Positions 1-8,021 of a DNA stretch of 64,000 nucleotides are shown here, in pieces. The notes under the pieces were generated by a model that made no database searches, was not told the origin of the DNA, and saw nothing but the letters and a program-made list of their open reading frames with translations. A program made the translations under genes and the position numbers. Source of the DNA: Macrococcus capreoli (GTDB lineage Bacteria > Bacillota > Bacilli > Staphylococcales > Staphylococcaceae); the NCBI RefSeq assembly GCF_025628935.1, contig NZ_JAOTIS010000007.1:1-64000 (forward strand), written 5' to 3'. The stretch's first letter is position 1. Every line of letters begins with the position of its first letter.

Positions 1-7
1 ATTCATA

Positions 8-32
8 AGAGATCCTTCGGGGTCTCTTTTTT
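8..32 (+). terminator. Rho-independent terminator of the gene left of the window
   Basis: An 8-bp stem (AGAGATCC with GGGTCTCT, one G-U pair) closed by a UUCG tetraloop and followed by six T. It ends a plus-strand transcript whose gene lies outside the window. Confidence 0.85.
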
Positions 33-50
33 GTTTATGTTTTGTATTTG

Positions 51-85
51 TGAGTGGTCTGTATTCATTAAATACGGACCACTTG
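51..85. repeat. Inverted repeat, first of two related hairpins
   Basis: About 13 bp of near-perfect inverted repeat around a 5-nt loop (arm AGTGGTCTGTATT, with one T-G pair). A second hairpin with almost the same arm lies about 60 bp downstream. No T-run follows on either strand, so it is not a classical terminator. It sits at the 3' end of the minus-strand NERD gene. Confidence 0.6.
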
Positions 86-112
86 TTATTAAAATAATAT
101 AAATTTACGAAT

Positions 113-147
113 TGAGTGGGCTGTAAATATAAAATACAGCCCACTCA
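113..147. repeat. Inverted repeat, second of two related hairpins
   Basis: A perfect 13-bp stem (TGAGTGGGCTGTA and its complement) around a 9-nt AT-rich loop. The arm differs from that of the hairpin at 51-85 at few positions, so the two look like copies of one element. It lies just downstream of the stop of the NERD gene and may stabilise or end that transcript, but has no T-tract. Confidence 0.6.
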
Positions 148-165
148 GAAAATAGAAATAAATCA

Positions 166-1059
166 CTATTTCTTATATCGATAATGTGCATCTTTATAAC
201 TACCTACTTTTTCACAATACTTTCTTAAGTATCGTTTCAAAGTAGTAGCGTTCACGCCTGTATACCTCTCTACTTCCTTTCTAGTAAAACTTCCATTCTT
301 AAACAAACTCACATCTTCTATTGCTTCAATAATATACTCTTTCTTTTTTACTTCATGTCCACATATACACTGCATCGTTCGTTGTGATTTTTCGAAAAAC
401 ATTCCAAACATATCACACTGCACACAACGTACACCTTTCTCCATAAGCTCGTATTTATAATAAAATACTCGATTATATTCTTTCTCTACATGATTATCCA
501 CTAGTATTAAACCTAGTTTTAAATCCGCCTCATTTGAGACTAAACTCTTTAAATATGAGACGACATCTTTCATTTGATTAAAGAATACAATTTGTTCATT
601 CCCGTTATATCCTTGTAGCTTAAATTCAGGATTAACAAATAATATACGGCTGCTTACTTTATAGTCAAATTTGTGATGCGCTATAAATTGTTCTAACTTT
701 CTATGCGCACGATCTAATTGACTTAAAAGTCCCTGGTGAACATAACCTTTCTGGCTAATAAAGTTTCCGTTATCAAAACGGTATAACCCTGAATAATTCT
801 TAATATCAATATGAATAACAGTTTCATTTGCTACATATAAAAAATCATATTGAGCGGTTCCGAATACATCTAGTGTTAAATCCCATATTCGTACCAAATC
901 ATCAAAATCTTTGATGCACTCGAAGAATGCATATTCACCATCAAACCCTCGTAAATAATTTTTGAGATTCTGATAGTCTATATCTTCTAATACAATACGA
1001 CCATTTACTTTACATAGATAATGATAATAGAATGATCTTTGATGTCGTTTGAGCAGCAC
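166..1059 (-). CDS. NERD-domain protein with C-terminal zinc ribbon and HTH-like tail
   Basis: Residues about 38-130 fit a NERD (nuclease-related) domain: a GEYAFF entry motif, Asp72, and an I-D-I-K-N signature (Asp85, Lys87) resembling the PD-(D/E)xK nuclease core. Cys212, Cys215, Cys231 and Cys233 form a likely zinc ribbon. The last 45 residues (FTRKEVERYTGV followed by TTLKRYLRKY) look like a small helix-turn-helix. GTG is the start because AGGAGG lies 5-6 nt upstream and overlaps the stop of pdxR, so the two genes are probably translationally coupled. NERD proteins are thought to act on nucleic acid, but substrates are mostly unknown, so the function here is inference. No signal peptide or membrane segment is seen. 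Confidence 0.75.
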   Translation of the reverse strand: MLLKRHQRSFYYHYLCKVNGRIVLEDIDYQNLKNYLRGFDGEYAFFECIKDFDDLVRIWDLTLDVFGTAQYDFLYVANETVIHIDIKNYSGLYRFDNGNFISQKGYVHQGLLSQLDRAHRKLEQFIAHHKFDYKVSSRILFVNPEFKLQGYNGNEQIVFFNQMKDVVSYLKSLVSNEADLKLGLILVDNHVEKEYNRVFYYKYELMEKGVRCVQCDMFGMFFEKSQRTMQCICGHEVKKKEYIIEAIEDVSLFKNGSFTRKEVERYTGVNATTLKRYLRKYCEKVGSYKDAHYRYKK

Positions 1060-1068
1060 GAGAGCCTC

Positions 1069-2412
1069 CTAATAATCACACAAGAGTTCTTTAATAATCG
1101 TGTCTATTTTATCATCATCAAAACTTCCAAAGCCAATAATATATTGATTAAGATATTTTTTATTTTTTCCTTCATAATAATCCTGGATGGTGTTAATCTC
1201 TATATCTTTTAAATTTAGTTTAGCACTTGTTTCCAAAACAAAATGCATCCCTGCATCACTACCATAAATTGCGTAGTCCTCAAAATATCTTTCAATGGCT
1301 TCAAGGGTAAGCTCTAATTTCTTTTTATAAATTTTACGCATCCTATTAATATTGCGTTCAAATTCTCCATCTTTCAGAAAGGCAGTAATCATAAACTGCA
1401 TATGCTTAGGGACAGTGTTGTTAGGTTTATTTTCTAGAGTAAAATATTTATCTAACAATAAATTTGGTAATACCATATACGCCACACGAATACTTGGAAA
1501 GATCGACTTTGAAAATGTACTCATATAAATCACGCGGTCACTATTACTCATTCCTTGTAAAGCTTTCAAAGGACGTCCTTTATATCTAAATTCACTGTCA
1601 TAGTCATCTTCAATGATATATCTGTCGCCATTATCAGCCCATTTTAATAATTCAATACGTCGCTTCGCACTTAAAACTACACCAGTAGGGAATTGATGGC
1701 TCGGTGTTACATGTACGACACTCGCATTATCTTTTAGTTTATTTGCGATAATACCATCTGCATCGACATCAACATTTACGTATTCATGCGCTTCGTATTG
1801 AAGCACTTTCTTTATTAATGGATAACCGGGATTCTCAATATAATACTTTCTACTACCGAGTATACGTGTTAATAATGTAAATAATTGTTCTGTTGAACTT
1901 CCAACGATAATTTGTTCATTTGTACAATTCACGCCACGAGAATGATATAAATATCTTCTGATTTCATTGCGCAGTTGTGATTCACCTTGGTCATCACCGC
2001 GTTCTAATAAATTAAATTGTTCAGCTTCAAATGCATCTCGTGCATACTTTCTGAATTTTTGAAAAGGAAATGACTTAATATGACTATCTTCAATTTTGAA
2101 AGAAGTATATTCTTTATCTTCATATTTTGGAGTGCTATCGATAGTTGTCGCAGGTATCATATTGATGGTTTGAATATTCTCTACGAAAAAACCGACTTTA
2201 GGTCGGGAGTAAATATATCCTTCATCGAGTAATTGCTGATAGGCAATTTCTACGGTTGTTAAACTTAGATTCAAATGATGACTTAGCTTTCTTTTTGATG
2301 GTAATTTTTCGTTAAACATTAATTTCCCGCTTAAAATATCTTCTTTTATCATTTGATATAATTGTGCGTATAAAAATTCTCCTTCTTTAAAACGATAAGT
2401 TAGCATTTCCAT
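1069..2412 (-). CDS. pdxR: PdxR, MocR/GntR-type activator of PLP synthesis
   Basis: The protein has 447 residues. Residues about 5-78 form a GntR winged helix (SKRKLSHHLNLSLTTVEIAY), followed by a linker and a fold-type I aminotransferase-like domain of about 330 residues. Lys302 in TFSKSIFPS is the expected PLP Schiff-base lysine, and EDDYDSEFRY is the MocR motif around the pyridine-binding Asp. The gene diverges from pdxST with about 105 bp between them, the standard arrangement for PdxR, which senses PLP and controls pdxST. Start ATG at 2412 has AAGGGG upstream. The NERD gene follows in the same transcript. Confidence 0.9.
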   Translation of the reverse strand: MEMLTYRFKEGEFLYAQLYQMIKEDILSGKLMFNEKLPSKRKLSHHLNLSLTTVEIAYQQLLDEGYIYSRPKVGFFVENIQTINMIPATTIDSTPKYEDKEYTSFKIEDSHIKSFPFQKFRKYARDAFEAEQFNLLERGDDQGESQLRNEIRRYLYHSRGVNCTNEQIIVGSSTEQLFTLLTRILGSRKYYIENPGYPLIKKVLQYEAHEYVNVDVDADGIIANKLKDNASVVHVTPSHQFPTGVVLSAKRRIELLKWADNGDRYIIEDDYDSEFRYKGRPLKALQGMSNSDRVIYMSTFSKSIFPSIRVAYMVLPNLLLDKYFTLENKPNNTVPKHMQFMITAFLKDGEFERNINRMRKIYKKKLELTLEAIERYFEDYAIYGSDAGMHFVLETSAKLNLKDIEINTIQDYYEGKNKKYLNQYIIGFGSFDDDKIDTIIKELLCDY

Positions 2413-2520
2413 ATTAAACTGACCCCTTAATTTTGTTGAAATCTGATACTTTTATAATACCAAAAATTACGATACATTTATCAATGTAAATAAATATTCT
2501 TACTATTTAGGGGTGTAATG
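2413..2520 (+). promoter_or_regulatory. Divergent pdxR/pdxS control region
   Basis: A perfect TATAAT lies at 2453-2458 on the plus strand, about 45 nt before the pdxS ribosome site. The expected -35 window (around 2430-2435) reads ATTTTG, far from TTGACA. A good -10 with a poor -35 suits a promoter that needs an activator such as PdxR. A TTGAAA at 2436 is only 11 bp away and cannot pair with this -10. PdxR half-sites could not be defined by eye. Confidence 0.5.
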
Positions 2521-3408
2521 ATGAGTAAAATTATAGGATCTGATAAAGTTAAACGTGGTATGGCAGAAATGCAAAAAGGCGGCGTTATTATGGACGTTGT
2601 TAACGCTGAGCAAGCTAAAATTGCTGAAGCTGCTGGTGCAGTGGCAGTAATGGCATTAGAACGTGTACCAAGTGATATCCGTGCCGCTGGTGGGGTTGCA
2701 CGTATGGCTGACCCACGTATCGTTGAAGAAGTTATGAACGCAGTATCTATTCCGGTTATGGCGAAAGGACGTATCGGACACATTACTGAAGCACGTGTAT
2801 TAGAAGCGATGGGTGTTGACTATATCGATGAGTCAGAAGTATTAACACCAGCAGATGAAGAGTTCCACTTAAAGAAAGATGAATTCACAGTACCATTCGT
2901 ATGTGGATGCCGCGATTTAGGTGAAGCTGCACGTCGTATTGGTGAAGGTGCTGCAATGTTACGTACGAAAGGTGAACCGGGTACAGGTAACATCGTTGAA
3001 GCTGTACGTCACTTACGTAAAGTAAATGCACAAGTACGTAAGTTAACTGTCATGAGCGACGATGAAATTATGACAGAAGCAAAAATCTTAGGCGCACCTT
3101 ACGAAGTATTAAAAGAAATTAAAGCATTAGGTAAGTTACCAGTTGTTAACTTCGCAGCGGGTGGTGTTGCAACTCCAGCGGATGCAGCTTTAATGATGGA
3201 ATTAGGAGCTGATGGTGTATTCGTAGGTTCAGGTATCTTCAAATCTGAAAGCCCTGAAAAATTCGCGAAAGCGATCGTACAAGCAACAACTCACTACCAA
3301 GACTACAAATTAATCGGAGAATTATCTAAAGAGTTAGGTGCCGCGATGAAAGGTTTAGACATTAATAAACTTTCATTAGAAGAAAGAATGCAAGAGCGTG
3401 GCTGGTAA
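2521..3408 (+). CDS. pdxS: PdxS, PLP synthase subunit (lyase/synthase)
   Basis: PdxS condenses ribose 5-phosphate, glyceraldehyde 3-phosphate and ammonia into pyridoxal 5'-phosphate. It works as the 12-mer core of the PdxS-PdxT complex in the cytosol. Family hallmarks are present: [18 protein letters not shown], the Schiff-base lysine in [10 protein letters not shown], and the second active-site lysine in [12 protein letters not shown]. Two adjacent ATGs occur (2518, 2521). I chose the second because AGGGG at 2509-2513 then has a 7-nt rather than a 4-nt spacing, giving 295 residues. pdxT follows after 1 nt. Confidence 0.96.
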   Translation: MSKIIGSDKVKRGMAEMQKGGVIMDVVNAEQAKIAEAAGAVAVMALERVPSDIRAAGGVARMADPRIVEEVMNAVSIPVMAKGRIGHITEARVLEAMGVDYIDESEVLTPADEEFHLKKDEFTVPFVCGCRDLGEAARRIGEGAAMLRTKGEPGTGNIVEAVRHLRKVNAQVRKLTVMSDDEIMTEAKILGAPYEVLKEIKALGKLPVVNFAAGGVATPADAALMMELGADGVFVGSGIFKSESPEKFAKAIVQATTHYQDYKLIGELSKELGAAMKGLDINKLSLEERMQERGW

Positions 3409-3409
3409 G

Positions 3410-3970
3410 ATGGAAATCGGTATTTTAGCATTACAAGGTGCGGTGCGTGAACACGCGCGCCACATTGAGTTATGCGGTCATACACCTAAACTTATTAAAC
3501 GTGTTGAAGATCTTGAAGGTATCGATGGTCTAGTATTACCTGGCGGCGAATCAACGACGATGCGTCGACTCATGGATTTGTACGGATTCACTGAAGTACT
3601 ACGTAATAGTAACTTACCGATGTACGGAACATGTGCCGGGCTTATTCTGCTTGCCGAAAATATCGTCGGTTATGAAGAAGGTCACTTAAAAAAAATGAAC
3701 ATCACGGTTGAACGTAATTCATTTGGACGACAAGTCGATAGCTTTGAAGCTGACCTTGAAGTTAAAGGCATTGAAGATCACGTGAATGCTGTATTTATTC
3801 GTGCTCCTCATATTGTATCAGTTGGCGATAACGTAGAAGTTCTTAGTGAAGTAGATGGTAAGAAGGTTGCTGTAAGACAGAATAACTATTTAGGCATTTC
3901 ATTCCATCCAGAATTGACGGATGACATCAAGATTATGAAGTACTTTATAGAAGAAATGGTTGCAAAATAG
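3410..3970 (+). CDS. pdxT: PdxT, glutaminase subunit of PLP synthase
   Basis: A class I glutamine amidotransferase that makes ammonia and channels it to PdxS. The GGESTT loop, the nucleophile Cys in GTCAGLILL and the His-Glu pair in GISFHPELT make up the catalytic triad. The reading frame is open from a GTG at 3398 inside pdxS, but the family start ([10 protein letters not shown]) is the ATG one base after the pdxS stop, so I use that (186 residues). Close packing with pdxS supports one transcript. No clear terminator is seen after it. Confidence 0.95.
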   Translation: MEIGILALQGAVREHARHIELCGHTPKLIKRVEDLEGIDGLVLPGGESTTMRRLMDLYGFTEVLRNSNLPMYGTCAGLILLAENIVGYEEGHLKKMNITVERNSFGRQVDSFEADLEVKGIEDHVNAVFIRAPHIVSVGDNVEVLSEVDGKKVAVRQNNYLGISFHPELTDDIKIMKYFIEEMVAK

Positions 3971-4048
3971 TTTAAAAGTGTATGAGCTTATCTTTTTCAT
4001 TCCAAAAAATAATATGGTATATTTCTTTCAAAAACAGAGGTGTAACCA

Positions 4049-4702
4049 GTGAAAAATTTAAGTTTAATAGAAGCAATTAACATGCGTCAGTCTGTAAAAG
4101 GATTTGATCCTAATGTTAAGATTCCACATGAAACGATGGAAGAAATGATTCAACTTGCTACAAAAGCACCATCATCAATTAATTTACAACCATGGCGTTT
4201 CGTCATTGTAGAATCAGATGAAGCTAAAGCTGCAATTAAAGACTTAGTAAGATTTAATACACATCAGCTAGAAACAAGTGCAGCATTTATTCTTGTACTA
4301 TCAGATAATCATCATACAAAAGATGTAGATAAGATAATGAAGAAAAATGTTGAACTAGGTTATATGCCGGAAGAAGTAGAAGTACAAAATACAGCGATTA
4401 TTAAACAGTTAGTTTCTAGTGCTCCGGAATCATATTTTGTGCAGCAAGGTATTATGGATGCGAATCTGGCAGCTATGCAACTCATGCTTGTAGCCAAAGA
4501 ATATGGATATGATACAAATCCAATCGGTGGCTTTGAACGCCAGGAAGTAATGGAAGCATTAAATATTGATACGAACCGTTATGTACCGATTATGTTTATT
4601 GCAATTGGAAAAGGTGTGAAGGCACCACACGGTTCAAGTAGGCATGAAGCGAAAGAAATTATGAGTTATGATATTTTAAATAACGGTGTTATAGGAGAAT
4701 AA
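4049..4702 (+). CDS. Nitroreductase-family FMN oxidoreductase
   Basis: The protein has 217 residues and the nitroreductase fold: an N-terminal R-Q-S-V-K motif for FMN phosphate, APSSINLQPWRF, and a C-terminal glycine-rich segment (YDTNPIGGF). Such enzymes are cytosolic homodimers that use NAD(P)H to reduce nitro compounds, quinones or flavins; the physiological substrate cannot be read from sequence. GTG start with AGAGGTG 6-7 nt upstream. It stands alone between pdxT and a bidirectional terminator. Confidence 0.85.
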   Translation: MKNLSLIEAINMRQSVKGFDPNVKIPHETMEEMIQLATKAPSSINLQPWRFVIVESDEAKAAIKDLVRFNTHQLETSAAFILVLSDNHHTKDVDKIMKKNVELGYMPEEVEVQNTAIIKQLVSSAPESYFVQQGIMDANLAAMQLMLVAKEYGYDTNPIGGFERQEVMEALNIDTNRYVPIMFIAIGKGVKAPHGSSRHEAKEIMSYDILNNGVIGE

Positions 4703-4706
4703 AAAC

Positions 4707-4741
4707 AAAGCACTCCAATGCAATTTGCATTGGAGTGCTTT
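4707..4741. terminator. Bidirectional terminator between nitroreductase gene and nupC
   Basis: A perfect 15-bp stem (AAAGCACTCCAATGC and complement) with a 5-nt loop. A/T-rich flanks on both sides let it serve the plus-strand nitroreductase gene and the convergent nupC. Confidence 0.85.
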
Positions 4742-4749
4742 ACTTTATA

Positions 4750-5958
4750 TTAGATAAAGAATCCAGCGATTGTCGCTGAGATAAATGATACTAATGTTGC
4801 ACCATATAATAATTTAAGTCCGAAGCGAGCAACAACGTCACCTTTTTCGTCATTTAATGATTTAATCGCACCAGCGATAATACCAATAGATGAGAAGTTA
4901 GCGAATGATACTAAGAAGATTGAAACAACACCAATTGTGTGCTCTGATAAAGCTTTTGTTGCCGCGATTTCTTTCAAGCTACCCATCGCTACGAATTCGT
5001 TAGAAACAAGTTTAGTTGCCATTACAGAACCTGCTTTAACAGCATCATCCCATGGGATACCTGCTAAAAATGCAAGTGGCGCGAATACAAATCCTAATAC
5101 ATCCTGGAAGTTCATTTTTCCTGGTGTAATGCCATCAACGATACCATTTAACATTGAGATTAATGCGATATAACCGATTAACATAGCCCCAACGATAATC
5201 GCTACTTTAAATCCATCTAAAATATATTCACCCAACATTTCGAAGAATGATTGTCTATGACCTTCTTCAATCACAATAGCATCTTCTTCTTCAGTTAATT
5301 TATACGGATTAATAATTGATGCAATAATGAATCCACCGAATAAATTTAATACAATCGCTGTAACAACATATTTAGGCTCAAGAATTGTAAAGTAAGAACC
5401 TACGATAGAGAACGAAACAGTACTCATCGCTGAAGCCGTTAATGTGTATAAACGATGTTTAGGAATATGTGGTAATTGTTTCTTAATAGAAATAAATACT
5501 TCAGATTGTCCTAAAATTGCTGATGCTACAGCATTGTAAGATTCTAATTTCCCCATACCATTGACTTTAGAAATTGCTAAACCTAAATATTTGATGATAA
5601 ATGGCAATACTTTAATGTATTGTAAAATACCAATTAATGCAGAAATGAATGTGATCGGTAATAATACGTTTAAGAAGAAGTTAAAACCTGGCACACCTTT
5701 TTTATCTGTATTTACTAAGCCACCAAATACGAAGTTAACGCCATCTGATGCATATTTTAATAAATGATCAAATACAGATGCCATCTTTCCTACAACGAAT
5801 ACCCCACCCGTCGTTTTCAGTAATAAGAATGCGAATAAAAACTGGATAGCCATTAAGATACCAATATACTGCCATCTTACTCCTTTTTTATCCGAACTCA
5901 TAAGCCATGCGAGTAATAAAAAGACGATAAGACCTACGACACTAACAATAATATTCAT
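4750..5958 (-). CDS. nupC: NupC, concentrative nucleoside transporter
   Basis: A CNT-family protein of 402 residues with an N-terminal helix pair, a gating NupC domain and a core with repeated hydrophobic helices. Recognisable blocks are LGQSEVFISIKK, TVSFSIVGSYF and SFANFSSIGIIAG. CNT proteins import nucleosides with Na+ or H+. Start ATG has GGAG upstream (AAAGGAGCGAT). It is transcribed away from ctsR, as in staphylococci. Substrate preference (pyrimidine or purine) is not evident. Confidence 0.92.
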   Translation of the reverse strand: MNIIVSVVGLIVFLLLAWLMSSDKKGVRWQYIGILMAIQFLFAFLLLKTTGGVFVVGKMASVFDHLLKYASDGVNFVFGGLVNTDKKGVPGFNFFLNVLLPITFISALIGILQYIKVLPFIIKYLGLAISKVNGMGKLESYNAVASAILGQSEVFISIKKQLPHIPKHRLYTLTASAMSTVSFSIVGSYFTILEPKYVVTAIVLNLFGGFIIASIINPYKLTEEEDAIVIEEGHRQSFFEMLGEYILDGFKVAIIVGAMLIGYIALISMLNGIVDGITPGKMNFQDVLGFVFAPLAFLAGIPWDDAVKAGSVMATKLVSNEFVAMGSLKEIAATKALSEHTIGVVSIFLVSFANFSSIGIIAGAIKSLNDEKGDVVARFGLKLLYGATLVSFISATIAGFFI

Positions 5959-6015
5959 GATATCGCTCCTTTGTAATATATTATTTGAACTAGTGATATC
6001 ATACTACATAATTTA

Positions 6016-6060
6016 TGAAAGCGCTAAACATTTTTTCAATAATGCGTGAACATTTGTTCA
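6016..6060. promoter_or_regulatory. Possible nupC operators: cre-like site and a dyad
   Basis: TGAAAGCGCTAAAC (6016-6029) matches one half of the CcpA cre consensus but is off at the other end. TGAAC-ATTT-GTTCA at 6047-6060 is a perfect 5-bp dyad. Both lie about 60-100 bp upstream of nupC, where an operator for a nucleoside transporter gene would be expected. The assignment is tentative. Confidence 0.35.
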
Positions 6061-6083
6061 AAAATGATGTACAAACATATTAT

Positions 6084-6131
6084 TTGCTTAAAAAACATTG
6101 ATTAAATATAATAAAGTCAAAGAAGGTCAAA
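6084..6131 (+). promoter_or_regulatory. SigA promoter with CtsR box of the ctsR-mcsA-mcsB-clpC operon
   Basis: The -35 is TTGCTT (6084-6089), then a 17-bp spacer, then a perfect -10 TATAAT (6107-6112). Directly after it stands the tandem heptad AGTCAAA-GAA-GGTCAAA (6115-6131), which fits the CtsR operator consensus exactly. The box covers the transcription start, so CtsR should block its own operon until heat or protein stress releases it. Confidence 0.92.
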
Positions 6132-6143
6132 GGCGGTGATGTC

Positions 6144-6605
6144 ATGCATAATATGTCAGATATAATTGAACAATATTTAAAGCAACTCCTTGATGAAGCA
6201 CAGGATGATGTTGTTGTAATTAAACGTGCACATATCGCGGAGAAATTCGATTGTGTTCCATCACAGCTAAACTATGTGATAAAGACGCGATTTACGAATG
6301 AACATGGGTATCAAATTGAAAGCAAACGTGGTGGTGGTGGTTATATTCGTATCACTAAAATTGAATCGAACAATAAAGCAGCATTTATTGAACATTTAAT
6401 TGAGCTTACCGGTCAGCAAATCTCGCAACAAAATGCTGAACGTATTATAGATGGGCTTTATCAAAATGAATTAATTAATGAACGTGAGAAAAAGATTATA
6501 TTATCAACCATTCATCGTGATACATTAGTGGTTGATGTACCTTATCGTGATTTCATTCGTGCGAATATTTTGCGCAACGTGCTCAATATCATTCACTACA
6601 ACTAA
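6144..6605 (+). CDS. ctsR: CtsR, stress-operon repressor
   Basis: The protein has 153 residues with the family start [12 protein letters not shown], an HTH, and the Gly-rich wing GGGGYIRI that reads DNA and acts as the heat sensor. The C-terminal half is the dimerisation domain. It represses clp genes by binding tandem GGTCAAA heptads; such a box overlaps its own promoter. AAAGGCGG gives an 8-nt spacing to the chosen ATG. First gene of a four-gene operon with mcsA, mcsB and clpC. Confidence 0.97.
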   Translation: MHNMSDIIEQYLKQLLDEAQDDVVVIKRAHIAEKFDCVPSQLNYVIKTRFTNEHGYQIESKRGGGGYIRITKIESNNKAAFIEHLIELTGQQISQQNAERIIDGLYQNELINEREKKIILSTIHRDTLVVDVPYRDFIRANILRNVLNIIHYN

Positions 6606-6616
6606 GGAGAGATAGT

Positions 6617-7009
6617 ATGCAATACGAAGAAGAATTTTCAATGAATCAGTTACTCAAGCACTTACTGAATAGTGGAGAGTTTCATGCGGCACAAACACCG
6701 GACAAATGTCCGAATTGTGGATTATCACTCCGAGAAGCTTTGCATATCGGTAAATTTGGTTGTTATGAATGTTATAACACTTTCAGCGATTATGTACCGC
6801 AAGTGATAGAAAGAGTTCAGGCAGGTAACTTGCAGCACATCGGTGTTACACCACATAAATCGCAGGAGAAAATAGCGTTAAAGAAAAAGATTGAAGCATT
6901 AGAAACGAAGCTTCAGAAGCTCGTTGATGCGCAAGCATTTGAGGAAGCAGTTATTGTTCGCGATGAAATTCGCAAGTTAAAAGAAGGTGGGGATCAACAT
7001 GTTGAATGA
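6617..7009 (+). CDS. mcsA: McsA, activator of McsB, N-terminally short form
   Basis: McsA stimulates the arginine kinase McsB and is part of CtsR control and ClpCP delivery. This protein has only 130 residues; the usual family length is about 185. Present are one Cys pair set (CPNC 31-34, CYEC 49-52), the linker HIGVTPHKS, and a C-terminal UVR-type coiled motif ([15 protein letters not shown]). The N-terminal zinc finger usual in McsA is absent. It cannot be hidden upstream, because the ctsR stop is 11 nt before this ATG and AAGGAGAG sits in between. Confidence 0.9.
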   Translation: MQYEEEFSMNQLLKHLLNSGEFHAAQTPDKCPNCGLSLREALHIGKFGCYECYNTFSDYVPQVIERVQAGNLQHIGVTPHKSQEKIALKKKIEALETKLQKLVDAQAFEEAVIVRDEIRKLKEGGDQHVE

Positions 7010-8009
7010 GCATCTGCAAAATATATTAAGTGACTGGATGCAGTCAGCTGATGAACCTGCTGTTATATTGAGTTCACGTATACGTCTTGCACGCAATTTA
7101 GAAAACTACGTCCATCCGATGATGTTTACTGAAGGTGTGGGAGAACAAGTGATTAATGAAGTTAATAATGTGTTGTCAGATGATTATCATCTCATTAAAA
7201 TGGCTGATACACCGATGAAAGAACGTCAAATGCTTGTTGTAAAGCATTTAATGAGTAAAGAGTTGATGGAAACAAAGCATGGCGCGGTATTTATTAATGA
7301 TGATGAGTCTGAAAGCATCATGGTAAATGAAGAGGATCATATTCGTATCCAGGTATTAGGCAACGATTTATCATTGCATCATTTATATGAGCGTGCGCGT
7401 GTTATTGATAAGAAGCTTGATGACAAGTTAATGATTTCATACGATGAACATTATGGTTATTTGACAACGTGTCCAACCAATATTGGAACAGGCCTTCGCG
7501 CAAGTGTCATGCTTCATTTGCCGGGACTTTCGATCATGAAACGTATGACTCGTATCGCACAGACTATTAATAGATTTGGCTTTACTATTCGTGGTATATA
7601 TGGAGAAGGATCTCAAGCATTAGGTCATGTGTTTCAAGTATCCAATCAATTGACGTTAGGTAAATCTGAAGAAAGCATTATCGATGATTTAACGCAAGTT
7701 GTTGAGCAGATTATTGAAGAAGAAATCAATATGCGTAAACGTATGAACAATTATGACCATCTTGAAACGATTGATAGAATTTATAGAAGTTTAGGGATTT
7801 TAAAGTATAGTCAAAAAATTTCTGTAGAAGAAGCAAGTGTTAGACTAAGTGATATTAAATTAGGGATAGATATGGGTATTATAAAAGATACACCTTTTAG
7901 ATTTAATGAATTGATGGTTGCGATTCAAGCGCCATTTTTAAATAGTTTGTATCCGGATAATAGAAATATAGATGAAAAAAGAGCACAAATGCTAAGAGCG
8001 CATTTGTAA
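6999..8009 (+). CDS. mcsB: McsB, protein-arginine kinase
   Basis: An ATP:guanido-phosphotransferase relative that phosphorylates arginines on proteins, marking them for ClpCP. Visible motifs: [28 protein letters not shown], and the GEGSQALG nucleotide loop before [13 protein letters not shown] 6999 was chosen over an upstream GTG at 6987 because AAGGTGGGG then has a 6-nt spacing; the result is 336 residues. It overlaps the end of mcsA by 11 nt, so translation is coupled. Confidence 0.95.
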   Translation: MLNEHLQNILSDWMQSADEPAVILSSRIRLARNLENYVHPMMFTEGVGEQVINEVNNVLSDDYHLIKMADTPMKERQMLVVKHLMSKELMETKHGAVFINDDESESIMVNEEDHIRIQVLGNDLSLHHLYERARVIDKKLDDKLMISYDEHYGYLTTCPTNIGTGLRASVMLHLPGLSIMKRMTRIAQTINRFGFTIRGIYGEGSQALGHVFQVSNQLTLGKSEESIIDDLTQVVEQIIEEEINMRKRMNNYDHLETIDRIYRSLGILKYSQKISVEEASVRLSDIKLGIDMGIIKDTPFRFNELMVAIQAPFLNSLYPDNRNIDEKRAQMLRAHL

Positions 8010-8021
8010 GGAGGATAAAAT

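Noticed and set aside
2436-2458. TTGAAA...TATAAT as a complete pdxS promoter
   Set aside because: The spacer is only 11 bp; only the -10 is credible, with activation by PdxR.
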